A stretch of DNA of 57,984 nt, from assembly GCA_910579495.1 (NCBI GenBank), contig CAJTVD010000014.1, positions 1-57,984 of the forward strand, given 5' to 3'. Shown here piece after piece: positions 34,592-42,691 of the stretch. A program made the position numbers and the translations under genes. The stretch comes from an uncultured Lachnospiraceae bacterium. Its GTDB lineage: Bacteria; Bacillota; Clostridia; Lachnospirales; Lachnospiraceae. Within the stretch, counting starts at the first letter, position 1; every line of letters starts with the position of its first letter. A model generated the notes under the pieces. That model did not search any database. It was not told where the DNA came from and worked only from the letters and a program-made list of their open reading frames with translations.

Positions 34592-35518
34592 CTAATTTTC
34601 TATATAGGTTTTTACCAATTCATCAAAGGTCCCATCCCCCTTGATTTCCTCCAGGGCGCTGTTGATCTGTTCTGCCAAAGCAGCATCCCCCTTGGGAAGG
34701 GCAATGGCATACTGCTCCACGCCAAAATCAAACTGCGCGCCGTCAAGAGCCTTTACCTGTCCTTCAAACTTGCTTTCAAACACAAGGGCCGGGTTCTTGT
34801 CAATGATCACACAGTCAACCCTGCCGTTGATCAGGTCGTTTACCGCATCCACAGCCTTGCTGTACTGGGAAACAGTAGTCCCTTCAATATCGTCTGTAGC
34901 AATAAAATCACCTGTAGTGCCTAACTGGACGCCGATGGTCTTTCCTACCAGATCCTCTGCTGTGGCAATTTCAGAACCTTCGGCAACCACCACATACTGT
35001 AACGCATCATAATAAGAATCGGAAAAGTCTACCGATGCCGCCCTCTCCTCTGTAACAGTCATACCAGCAATGGCAACGTCAACTTTGCTTCCGATAGAAG
35101 CTACCAGGGAATCAAATTCCATATTCTCCACCTGTACTTCCACGCCCAGCTTCTCGCCGATGGCCTTAATCAGGGCAATGTCGAAGCCGTCTGGCTGGCC
35201 GTTGTCGTCCACATATTCAAAAGGCGGGAACTCCGCGTTGGTGCCTACTGTAAGCACCCCATCTGCCAAAACTTCCGATACAGCCCCGTCCTGGCCTTCT
35301 TGTGCCGGGCCGTTTTCTGTCCCTGCATCCTCTGCCTGGCCTTCCTTTGTGGATGCTTCCGCCTCCCCCTGGGTATCCCCTGCGTCAGACGCTTCCTCGG
35401 TTTGGGGGGCTTTTGTAGGCTCTGTGGCAGCCCCTCCTGTTGTTTCCTTGCTTCCGCAGCCGGCAAGGAGCCCTGCCGCCATTACTGCCGCCAGGGCAAG
35501 TACCATTGATTTTTTCAT
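34592..35518 (-). CDS. Polar amino-acid ABC transporter substrate-binding lipoprotein
   Basis: A 308-residue extracellular lipoprotein. The signal peptide ends in the lipobox LLAGCGS, then a low-complexity Glu/Ala/Thr linker of about 70 residues leads to the SBP family 3 domain (VLTVGTNAEFPPFEYVDDNG). GMTVTEERAASVDFSDSYY and VGKTIGVQLGTTGDFIA are typical. ATG at 35518 is chosen for its lysine-rich signal start and AGGAGG site. Exact ligand is not determined; family ligands are polar amino acids. Confidence 0.93.
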   Translation of the reverse strand: MKKSMVLALAAVMAAGLLAGCGSKETTGGAATEPTKAPQTEEASDAGDTQGEAEASTKEGQAEDAGTENGPAQEGQDGAVSEVLADGVLTVGTNAEFPPFEYVDDNGQPDGFDIALIKAIGEKLGVEVQVENMEFDSLVASIGSKVDVAIAGMTVTEERAASVDFSDSYYDALQYVVVAEGSEIATAEDLVGKTIGVQLGTTGDFIATDDIEGTTVSQYSKAVDAVNDLINGRVDCVIIDKNPALVFESKFEGQVKALDGAQFDFGVEQYAIALPKGDAALAEQINSALEEIKGDGTFDELVKTYIEN

Positions 35519-35533
35519 AATTTTTCCTCCTTT

Positions 35534-35547
35534 TGCATAAATATGCA
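35534..35547. promoter_or_regulatory. Palindrome TGCATA-AA-TATGCA in the transporter leader
   Basis: A perfect 6-bp inverted repeat with a two-base centre, between the promoter and the AGGAGG site of the binding-protein gene. It could be an operator. No regulator gene is adjacent. Confidence 0.4.
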
Positions 35548-35570
35548 TATGTTCTCCACAAACACTAACG

Positions 35571-35599
35571 AGTCTATCACGTTCATTATGCAAAATCAA
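35571..35599 (-). promoter_or_regulatory. Probable sigma-A promoter of the amino-acid transporter operon
   Basis: On the minus strand TTGATT (35599-35594) and TAGACT (35576-35571) are 17 bp apart, about 50 bp before the binding-protein start. Confidence 0.55.
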
Positions 35600-35732
35600 G
35601 GCTTTTTACAGAAATCATCCCTCCTAAATTTTCCCCTTTTGACAGTGCTCCCCTTTACTTCCAGGGATTGCACGCCCAGGCCGGTTTTTCCGTTTACCGC
35701 GCTTCCTGCGCTGTTTTTTACTGCATGTTTTC

Positions 35733-37163
35733 TCACAGAAGTTCTTTCAAAAGCCGGTTCACCATCCCTGGGTCCGCCTTCCCCTTCATGGCTTTCATGG
35801 TCTGCCCTACCAGGAAACCGATTGCCTTTTCCTTGCCGTTTTTGTAATCCTGTACGGACTGGGGATTATCCCCGATGACCTTCTCCACAGCCTGCCGCAG
35901 GGCGCCTTCGTCATTTACGGTCTTAAGCCCCTTCTCCTCCACGTACTTCACCGGGTCCATATCTGAGGCAAACATGGCTTCAAACACTTCCTTTGCCACA
36001 GAACTGTTAATCGCCTTTGCCTCCGTAAGGGCAATGAGCTTTGCCAGGTTTTCCGGTGAAAAACTGATATCCTCAGGATCCATCTCCTTTTCCTTCAGAA
36101 GCCGCAGGGTCTCTACCATAAGCCAGTTAGATACCTTTTTGGGCTGGCTCCCCAGGGCCACGGTAGCCTCAAAAATATCTGCCATATGCTTGCTCCCGGT
36201 AATGATCTCTATGTCATAATCAGGAATATCAAACTCTTCCCGGTAACGGCGCATTTTTTCCTCCCGGAACTCCGGCTGCCTGCTTTGTATCTCCTCCAGG
36301 AAAGCATCGTCAATCACAATAGGGACCAGGTCCGGGTCCGGGAAGTAACGGTAATCCTGGGCGTCCTCCTTGCTCCTCATGGCGTAGGACTCCCCCTTTG
36401 CATCGTCCCATCTTCTGGTTTCCTGCACCACGCATTCCCCGCTCTCTAACAAATCGATCTGCCGCTCCCGCTCCCCTTCAATAGCCCTTGCAATGGCCTT
36501 AAAGGAGTTCAGGTTCTTCATCTCTGTGCGCACGCCAAAGGCTTCGGTCCCTGCTTCCCGCACTGAAAGGTTTACGTCCGCGCGCATAGAGCCTTCCTGC
36601 AGCTTGCAGTCGGAAGCCCCCAGGTACTGGATAATCATACGCAGCTTTTCCAGGTAGGCAATCACCTCCTGGGCATTTCTCATATCCGGCTCCGAGACGA
36701 TCTCAATCAGGGGAACACCGGAACGGTTAAAGTCCACCAGGGAGCAGTCCTCCCACTCATCGTGGACCAGCTTACCTGCATCCTCCTCCATATGGATCTC
36801 ATGGATGCGGACGGGCTTTTTCCCTGCCTCCGTCTCTATCTCTACCTTCCCGTTCCTGCAGATAGGCAGATAAAGCTGGGAAATCTGGTAGTTCTGGGGA
36901 TTGTCAGGATAAAAATAGTTTTTCCGGTCAAATTTACAGTACCGGGTAATGTCACAGCCTGCCGCCAGCCCCACCGCTACCGCATATTCCAGTACCTTCT
37001 TATTTAAAACCGGGAGGGAGCCGGGCATGCCGGTACATACCGGGCAGGTATGGGTATTGGGTTCCCCGCCAAAAGCCGTGGAACAGCCACAGAAAATTTT
37101 GGTTTTGGTTGCCAGCTCCACATGAACCTCCAGTCCGATAACCGTTTCATATTGCTTTGCCAT
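35733..37163 (-). CDS. gatB: Asp-tRNA(Asn)/Glu-tRNA(Gln) amidotransferase subunit B
   Basis: A 476-residue GatB, the kinase/tRNA-binding subunit that phosphorylates the carboxyl of mischarged Glu-tRNA(Gln) or Asp-tRNA(Asn). N-terminal YETVIGLEVHVELATKTKIFC is the family hallmark; the cradle domain has CTGMPGSLPVLN and EDAGKLVH, and the C-terminal YqeY-like tail ends in NRLLKELL. ATG at 37163 starts one base after gatA stops. Last gene of gatCAB. Confidence 0.96.
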   Translation of the reverse strand: MAKQYETVIGLEVHVELATKTKIFCGCSTAFGGEPNTHTCPVCTGMPGSLPVLNKKVLEYAVAVGLAAGCDITRYCKFDRKNYFYPDNPQNYQISQLYLPICRNGKVEIETEAGKKPVRIHEIHMEEDAGKLVHDEWEDCSLVDFNRSGVPLIEIVSEPDMRNAQEVIAYLEKLRMIIQYLGASDCKLQEGSMRADVNLSVREAGTEAFGVRTEMKNLNSFKAIARAIEGERERQIDLLESGECVVQETRRWDDAKGESYAMRSKEDAQDYRYFPDPDLVPIVIDDAFLEEIQSRQPEFREEKMRRYREEFDIPDYDIEIITGSKHMADIFEATVALGSQPKKVSNWLMVETLRLLKEKEMDPEDISFSPENLAKLIALTEAKAINSSVAKEVFEAMFASDMDPVKYVEEKGLKTVNDEGALRQAVEKVIGDNPQSVQDYKNGKEKAIGFLVGQTMKAMKGKADPGMVNRLLKELL

Positions 37164-37164
37164 A

Positions 37165-38625
37165 CTACCTGTCCTCCCCTCTCCCAAAGGCGCCCCTTGC
37201 CTTTTCATAGGTATACGCCGCCTGTATCAGCTTCTTTTCCTGGAAGCAGTCCCCAATAAGCTGCAGCCCGATGGGCAGCCCCTTCCCGTCCACGCCGCAG
37301 GGCATACTCAGCCCCGGCAGCCCTGCCAGGTTCACGGAAATGGTATAAATATCCCCCAGGTACATTTTAATGGGGTCGGCCAGGCTTTCCCCCAGCCTGG
37401 GCGCCGTAGTAGGCGCTACCGGCCCTAAGATCAGGTCATACTTGGCAAAAGCTTCGTCAAAGGCTTTTTTGATCAGGGCCTTTACACGGAGGGCTTTTAA
37501 ATAGTAGGCATCGTAATAACCGGAGCTTAACACAAAGCTCCCCAGCATGATCCTGCGCTTAACCTCCGCACCAAAGCCCTCTGAACGGGACTTTTTGTAC
37601 ATTGGGTGGAGCCCCTGGTATCCCTCCGCCCGATAGCCGTATTTTACGCCGTCGAAGCGCTCCAGGTTTGAGCTTGCCTCCGCCGCCGCAATGGTATAGT
37701 AGGCAGGGATGGCATATTCCACTAGGCTTAAATCAAACTCCTCCACCACAGCCCCCCGGCCTTTGAGCGTCTCCGCCGCCTGAAGGACCGCCTTTTTTAC
37801 CTCCGGGTCAAGGCCTTCCCCCAAATAATCCCTGGGAACGCCGATCTTCATCCCCTTCACATCCTCCACCAGGGCGGAGGTAAAGTCCGTGCCGCTCCTT
37901 TTCACGGAAGTGGAATCCTTGGGGTCATGGGTAGCAATGGCTTCCATAACCGCCGCACAGTCCCCCACATCCTGGCAAAGGGGGCCAATCTGGTCCAGGG
38001 AAGAACCATAGGCTACCAGCCCGTACCGGGATACCGTACCATAAGTGGGCTTTAAACCCACCACCCCACAGTAAGAGGCAGGCTGCCTTATGGACCCACC
38101 GGTGTCAGAGCCCAGGGCATAAAAGCACTCCCCTGCCGCCACTGCCGCCGCACTGCCGCCGGAAGAACCTCCCGGCACATGGGCAGGGTTCCAAGGGTTT
38201 TTCGTCACCCCAAAAGCGGAAGTCTCTGTGGTAGAGCCCATGGCAAACTCGTCCATATTGGTCTTGCCCAGGATCACCGCCCCGCTCCTTTGCAGGTTCA
38301 CCACCGCCTCCGCTGAAAAGGTAGGTACAAAATTGTATAAGATCCGGGAAGAACAGGTGGTGAGCAAGCCCTTTGTACACAGATTGTCCTTAATTGCCGC
38401 CGGGACTCCAGCAAGAGGGCCTGTAAGCTCCCCCCTATCAATCCTGCCCTGTACCTCCCTGGCCTGTAAAAGCGCCCCCTCCTGGTCCACTGTCACATAG
38501 CAGTGATACTCCTTTTCCTTTTCCTCAATCCTGGAAAGGACAGCCTCCACTGCTTCCATCACTGTCACTTCTTTGTTTTTAATCGCCGCACCAAGACCTG
38601 CGGCAGTCATACCAAGTATCTGCAT
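37165..38625 (-). CDS. gatA: Asp-tRNA(Asn)/Glu-tRNA(Gln) amidotransferase subunit A
   Basis: A 486-residue amidase-signature enzyme that releases ammonia from glutamine for GatB. The Ser-cisSer-Lys triad is seen in AAIKDNLCTKG (Lys), PGGSSGGSAAAVAAG (cis-Ser) and SDTGGSIRQPA (nucleophile Ser). ATG at 38625 is preferred because GGAG lies 6 bases upstream and MQILGMTAAGLG matches family starts; an ATG at 38637 is possible. The upstream side is a tandem repeat array separating it from gatC. Confidence 0.95.
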   Translation of the reverse strand: MQILGMTAAGLGAAIKNKEVTVMEAVEAVLSRIEEKEKEYHCYVTVDQEGALLQAREVQGRIDRGELTGPLAGVPAAIKDNLCTKGLLTTCSSRILYNFVPTFSAEAVVNLQRSGAVILGKTNMDEFAMGSTTETSAFGVTKNPWNPAHVPGGSSGGSAAAVAAGECFYALGSDTGGSIRQPASYCGVVGLKPTYGTVSRYGLVAYGSSLDQIGPLCQDVGDCAAVMEAIATHDPKDSTSVKRSGTDFTSALVEDVKGMKIGVPRDYLGEGLDPEVKKAVLQAAETLKGRGAVVEEFDLSLVEYAIPAYYTIAAAEASSNLERFDGVKYGYRAEGYQGLHPMYKKSRSEGFGAEVKRRIMLGSFVLSSGYYDAYYLKALRVKALIKKAFDEAFAKYDLILGPVAPTTAPRLGESLADPIKMYLGDIYTISVNLAGLPGLSMPCGVDGKGLPIGLQLIGDCFQEKKLIQAAYTYEKARGAFGRGEDR

Positions 38626-38635
38626 TTGTGTCTCC

Positions 38636-39126
38636 ATTCCAGTCCCGCATCCGCCCTACCAAGTACCTCAATCTCCAGAGGAAATCAGGCCTGCTTTACA
38701 GTCCTTATTTCCTCTGTGTACTTGTCCGGGCTCCTGCTGTTTTATTCCAGTTCCGCATCCGCCCTACCAAGTACCTCAATCTCCAGAGGAAATCAGGCCT
38801 GCTTTACAGTCCTTATTTCCTCTGTGTACTTGTCCGGGCTCCTGCTGTTTTATTCCGGTCCCGCATCCGCCCTACCAAGTACCTCAATCTCCAGAGGAAA
38901 TCAGGCCTGCTTTACAGTCCTTATTTCCTCTGTGTACTTGTCCAGGCTCCTGCTGTTTTATTCCAGTCCCGCATCCGCCCTACCAAGTACCTCAATCTCC
39001 AGAGGAAATCAGGCCTGCTTTACAGTCCTTATTTCCTCTGTGTACTTGTCCGGGCTCCTGCTGTTTTATTCCAGTTCCGCATCCGCCCTACCAAGTACCT
39101 CAATCTCCAGAGGAAATCAGGCCTGC
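38636..39126. repeat. Tandem array: four 108-bp units and a partial fifth between gatC and gatA
   Basis: Units begin at 38641, 38749, 38857, 38965 and 39073, exactly 108 bp apart, and differ at only a few positions (for example T/C in AGTCCCGCAT versus AGTTCCGCAT, and CCGGG versus CCAGG). The fifth is cut after about 54 bp. Each unit contains a long inverted repeat: CAAGTAC (38660) with GTACTTG (38718), and CAGAGGAAAT (38676) with ATTTCCTCTG (38707). The array sits in the gatCAB transcript, so each copy can form an RNA hairpin. Because 108 is divisible by three, long spurious frames appear on the plus strand. Near identity suggests recent expansion or active homogenisation. Confidence 0.95.
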
Positions 39127-39142
39127 AAGGCTTTTGCTGTTT

Positions 39143-39436
39143 TTATTCAAAGGTCCGCGGCACAGTGAACATGCCGTCTTTTTCGCCGGGGGCATTTTTT
39201 AAAATGTCTTCCCGCATATCACCATTTGTCACTATGTCCTCCCGGAACACATTCTTCACGGGAAATACATGGGACATAGGCTCCACCGCCGAAGTGTCAA
39301 GCTCCCCCAGCTTGTCAATATAATCCAGCATACTGCCCATGTCCTTCTTCGCCTGCTCCTTTTCCTCCTGGGAAAGCGCAAGCTTTGACAGAATCCCTAC
39401 ATATTCAATGGTTTCATCAGAAATGATATTCGCCAT
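39143..39436 (-). CDS. gatC: Asp-tRNA(Asn)/Glu-tRNA(Gln) amidotransferase subunit C
   Basis: A 97-residue GatC, the small belt protein that ties GatA to GatB. ETIEYVGILSKLALSQEE at the start, a LDYIDKLGELDTS core and the C-terminal REDIVTNGDM, then PGEKDGMFTVPRTFE, match the family. ATG at 39436 follows an AGAAAGGA site; the open frame upstream has no family sequence. First gene of gatCAB, but about 0.5 kb from gatA because of the repeat array. Confidence 0.93.
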   Translation of the reverse strand: MANIISDETIEYVGILSKLALSQEEKEQAKKDMGSMLDYIDKLGELDTSAVEPMSHVFPVKNVFREDIVTNGDMREDILKNAPGEKDGMFTVPRTFE

Positions 39437-39665
39437 ACAGTTTTCCTTTCTATTTTGGGAAAGGCGCTTTTGCCCGCCAAAAAAATTTATTACCAATAAT
39501 TTACTACTTTTCCTCCCCCCTGTCCATTGTTTTCTAATGAAATCCATTATATATGCTTGTGTGTGCCGGCAGGGCCAGGCAGCAGCCCAAGGGGGGATGC
39601 ATAACTTTTATCACACAACACTTTCTACTCAAAACCGATTTCCTGTACTAATTTTTCTTTTCCTA

Positions 39666-39694
39666 TTGCCTTTTTCCGCTCCGGCTGATATGCT
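39666..39694 (+). promoter_or_regulatory. Probable sigma-A promoter of nagB
   Basis: TTGCCT (39666-39671) and TATGCT (39689-39694) are 17 bp apart, followed by an AGGAGGTAAGCA site and the nagB ATG. Confidence 0.5.
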
Positions 39695-39730
39695 CCATAT
39701 AGAGAAGTTATTACTTTTAGGAGGTAAGCA

Positions 39731-40456
39731 ATGAAAATTATTAAAGCCAAAGACTACGCACAAATGAGCCGCATGGCGGCAAACATCATCTCAGCCCAGG
39801 TGATCCTGAAACCGGACTGCATCCTGGGGCTTGCCACCGGCTCCACCCCGATCGGGACCTACGACCAGCTAATCGAATGGTACAAAAAGGGAGACGTGGA
39901 TTTCAGCCAGGTGACTACCATCAACCTGGATGAATACAAAGGCCTCTCACCGGAAAACGACCAGAGTTACCGTTATTTTATGAATACCCATCTTTTTGAC
40001 CATGTAAACATTGACAAGGCGAAAACTTTCGTTCCCAACGGCCTGGAAGGGGATTCCGAAAAGGCCTGCTCCGATTATGACAAGATCATCGCAGGCTTCG
40101 GCGGGATTGACCTGCAGCTCTTAGGCCTTGGCAATAACGGCCATATCGGTTTTAATGAGCCCGATGAGGCTTTTGCAAAGGGAACCCACTGTGTATCCCT
40201 TACCCAGAGCACCATTGACGCCAACGCCAGGTTTTTTGCTTCCCTTGATGATGTGCCCAAGGAAGCTTATACCATGGGCATCAGGACCATCATGCAGGCG
40301 AAAAAGGTATTGGTGGTAGTCAATGGCCGCCAGAAAGCGGGCATTGTCAAAGAAGCTTTCTTTGGCCCTGTTACACCCAGGGTACCCGCTTCCATCCTTC
40401 AGCTCCACAGTGATGTGACAGTGGTTGGGGATGAGGAAGCTTTATCCGCCCTTTAA
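39731..40456 (+). CDS. nagB: Glucosamine-6-phosphate deaminase
   Basis: A 241-residue NagB converting glucosamine 6-phosphate to fructose 6-phosphate and ammonia, the step linking amino-sugar use to glycolysis. It has LGLATGSTPIGTYDQL (phosphate loop), NLDEYKGL (catalytic Asp) and GLGNNGHIGFNEP. The length is that of the Gram-positive non-allosteric form. nagA is not adjacent. It may serve amino sugars freed by hexosaminidases such as the GH3 enzyme at the right end. Confidence 0.95.
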   Translation: MKIIKAKDYAQMSRMAANIISAQVILKPDCILGLATGSTPIGTYDQLIEWYKKGDVDFSQVTTINLDEYKGLSPENDQSYRYFMNTHLFDHVNIDKAKTFVPNGLEGDSEKACSDYDKIIAGFGGIDLQLLGLGNNGHIGFNEPDEAFAKGTHCVSLTQSTIDANARFFASLDDVPKEAYTMGIRTIMQAKKVLVVVNGRQKAGIVKEAFFGPVTPRVPASILQLHSDVTVVGDEEALSAL

Positions 40457-40500
40457 TCCTCCCTGGCTGGCAGGGAATTGACGTTCCCAAAAACTCCTAA

Positions 40501-40546
40501 GCGCCCCGGGGCTGCATGGTTATATGCCGCCCGGAGGCGCTGTTTT
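40501..40546 (+). terminator. Terminator after nagB
   Basis: GCGCCCCGGG pairs with CCCGGAGGCGC (with a bulge) around a GCATGGTTATATGC inner hairpin, followed by TGTTTTGGTTTT. Confidence 0.75.
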
Positions 40547-40601
40547 GGTTTTCCAAAAACAGGATATCATGAAATTCATTTCTGATTTAGTTGTAATTCT
40601 A

Positions 40602-40650
40602 AAAAAAAACTGTTATAATTTATGATAAATTATAACTGGCTTTTTTTTAA
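40602..40650. repeat. 25-bp perfect palindrome flanked by A and T tracts
   Basis: GTTATAATTTAT at 40612-40623 is repeated in exact inverted form at 40625-40636 around one base. An A9 tract lies on its left and a T9 tract on its right. It is in the nagB-chemoreceptor gap (40457-40790), which has no gene. It can be read as an AT-only terminator hairpin or as an operator. Confidence 0.75.
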
Positions 40651-40790
40651 TCCCAGTTTTATCTATAATTCTGCAAAACCCGGACCTTGACATAAAAATA
40701 TCGTGTTGTATTTAAGCTGTTCACAGATGAAAAAGTATGATTGACAAAAACAGTATTATATTTTTTCTAAAGGGAGAGTAGGGAGATTTT

Positions 40791-42482
40791 ATGATAAATA
40801 AAATTAAAAATATGAAAGTGGCAAAGAAATTACAATACTGCTTTGCCATGGTAGTGATTATCGCCAGCATCTCGAGCGTTCTTGGCCTGATTTTCCTGTT
40901 CACGAACAACGTCAGATTCAGCAACGCTCTTGTAACCAATGGTTTTTCCCAAGGGGAAATCGGTATTTTCAGTACCTACCTGAATAAAGAGCCATCGATT
41001 GTCAGGGAAATGATCCTCACACATGACGCGGCAGAACTGCAGACAGCCGTCAAGGAATTAGACCAAACCCAGGCTCTTACAGACGCCGCCCTTGAAACCA
41101 TGCTGGAAAACTGCAAATCTGCAGAGGAAGCCCCTTACATAAATACCATCGTTGATACCCTCCCTAAATACCGGGAGGTCTTTGAACGTGTAGAAGACCT
41201 TGCAATGGCTAATATTGATGAAGATGCCTACAACCTGCTGATGGAAGAGGGAAAGCCTACCCTGAAAAAACTTACAGACGCAGTGGAGGGGTTAATTGAA
41301 CTGAATGTCAAAGTGGGAAACGAAGTGTCCTACAGCCTGCAGCTGCAGACCTATCTTATTATTGGCGTTATGGCGGTGGTGGTCATTGCTTCCATCATCA
41401 TATCAATGAAGATTGCCGGATTTGTGGCAAAACTGTTCTCCGACCCTATTATCAAAATAAAGGACGCTTCCATACAGCTTTCCCACGGGGATCTGAAAAA
41501 CATCCATATTGAAAAGATGTACCCTGATGAAATCGGTGAAATGACAGACGCTTTCAAGGAAGCCATAGAACTGCTGGCGCTGTATATCAAAGACCTTGAA
41601 CGGGTACTTAGCAGTGTTGCTGCCGGAAACTTTAACGTATCTGCAGAAGCGGATTTCCGCGGCGACTTCCTTGCATTGACCAGCGCCATTTCAGATTTTA
41701 CCACTTCCTTAAGCGATACTATGGGCCAAATCAACGAGGCATCCGAACAGGTTGCCCTGGGAGCCGGCCAGATGGCGGAAAGCGCACAGGCCCTGGCGGA
41801 AGGCGCTACCGACCAGGCAGGCTCTGTGGAAGAATTAACTGCCACTATCCAGAATATTACGGAAAACGTGGTAAGCAGCTCCGAAAAAGCCAACCAGTCC
41901 TATTTAAATGCCCAGCAGTTTGAACAAGCCGCAGAAAAGAGCAATGAAGACATTAAGCACCTGAATTCGGCCATGGAACGTATCAACGATACTTCCAAAC
42001 AGATTGCAAATATTATTGCAGAGATTGAAGACATTGCTTCCCAGACGAACCTGCTGTCCCTGAACGCTTCCATTGAAGCGGCAAGGGCCGGAGAAGCAGG
42101 AAGAGGCTTCGCCGTTGTCGCAGACCAGATCGGCAAGCTGGCATCAGACAGTGCAAATTCAGCTGTAAATACGAAAAAATTAATCGAAAATTCCATCTCT
42201 GAAATAGAGAACGGCAATGAAATTACATTAAAGGCAACCACTGCTATCGAATCCGTCATCGACGGCATTAAGATGCTGGCATCCTCCACAAAAGAAATCA
42301 GCGAATTGTCTGTTTCCCAGGCTGAAGCCATGAAACAGTTAGAGCAGGGTGTTGAACAGATTTCCGAGGTTATACAGAGTAACTCGGCAGCGGCAGAAGA
42401 AACTTCCGCCACAAGTGAGGAATTATCCGCACAGTCTGATAACCTGGAACAGTTAGTAAGGCAGTTCCAGTTAAAAGCTTAA
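40791..42482 (+). CDS. Methyl-accepting chemotaxis protein
   Basis: A 563-residue chemoreceptor. First membrane segment about residues 18-38, a periplasmic-side (here extracellular) helical sensor domain of about 150 residues resembling 4HB_MCP, a second membrane segment about 188-210, HAMP, then the long signalling coiled coil. The hairpin tip DIASQTNLLSLNASIEAARA followed by GEAGRGFAVVADQ is diagnostic for CheA/CheW contact. No CheR-binding pentapeptide is seen at the end. No flagellar or che genes are in the window, so it is an orphan receptor. GGGAGA precedes the ATG. Confidence 0.94.
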   Translation: MINKIKNMKVAKKLQYCFAMVVIIASISSVLGLIFLFTNNVRFSNALVTNGFSQGEIGIFSTYLNKEPSIVREMILTHDAAELQTAVKELDQTQALTDAALETMLENCKSAEEAPYINTIVDTLPKYREVFERVEDLAMANIDEDAYNLLMEEGKPTLKKLTDAVEGLIELNVKVGNEVSYSLQLQTYLIIGVMAVVVIASIIISMKIAGFVAKLFSDPIIKIKDASIQLSHGDLKNIHIEKMYPDEIGEMTDAFKEAIELLALYIKDLERVLSSVAAGNFNVSAEADFRGDFLALTSAISDFTTSLSDTMGQINEASEQVALGAGQMAESAQALAEGATDQAGSVEELTATIQNITENVVSSSEKANQSYLNAQQFEQAAEKSNEDIKHLNSAMERINDTSKQIANIIAEIEDIASQTNLLSLNASIEAARAGEAGRGFAVVADQIGKLASDSANSAVNTKKLIENSISEIENGNEITLKATTAIESVIDGIKMLASSTKEISELSVSQAEAMKQLEQGVEQISEVIQSNSAAAEETSATSEELSAQSDNLEQLVRQFQLKA

Positions 42483-42520
42483 ATTTTTCGTTATGCACAT
42501 AACTTATGTACAATACGCAG

Positions 42521-42545
42521 CCAGGGAACCCGAAAGATTCCCTGG
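42521..42545 (+). terminator. Hairpin after the chemoreceptor gene
   Basis: CCAGGGAA pairs with TTCCCTGG around CCCGAAAGA; a moderately T-rich stretch (TATTTTTT) follows about 15 bases later. Confidence 0.6.
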
Positions 42546-42622
42546 CAAATAAAGGGTCAATATTTTTTATGTTATTCCGACATTTATTTTATGAGGTAAA
42601 CGGGTGGTTAAAATCAGACTTT

Positions 42623-42667
42623 AAAGGTATCCCATGGCAGGCAGGAAAGCCGCCAGGGATACCTTTT
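42623..42667. terminator. Strong bidirectional terminator between chemoreceptor and mtnA
   Basis: AAAGGTATCCC pairs with GGGATACCTTT around a GC-rich inner hairpin, with a T-run (TTTTTCTTTT) on the plus side and A/T on the other. It lies between convergent genes. Confidence 0.8.
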
Positions 42668-42691
42668 TCTTTTGCTGCCAGCAAATGCCTG

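Noticed and set aside
38503..39323. Three long plus-strand frames encoding repetitive Pro/Ser/Leu-rich proteins
   Set aside because: They exist because the 108-bp unit is a multiple of three and lacks plus-strand stops; they have no binding sites, and the region is antisense to gatC-gatA.
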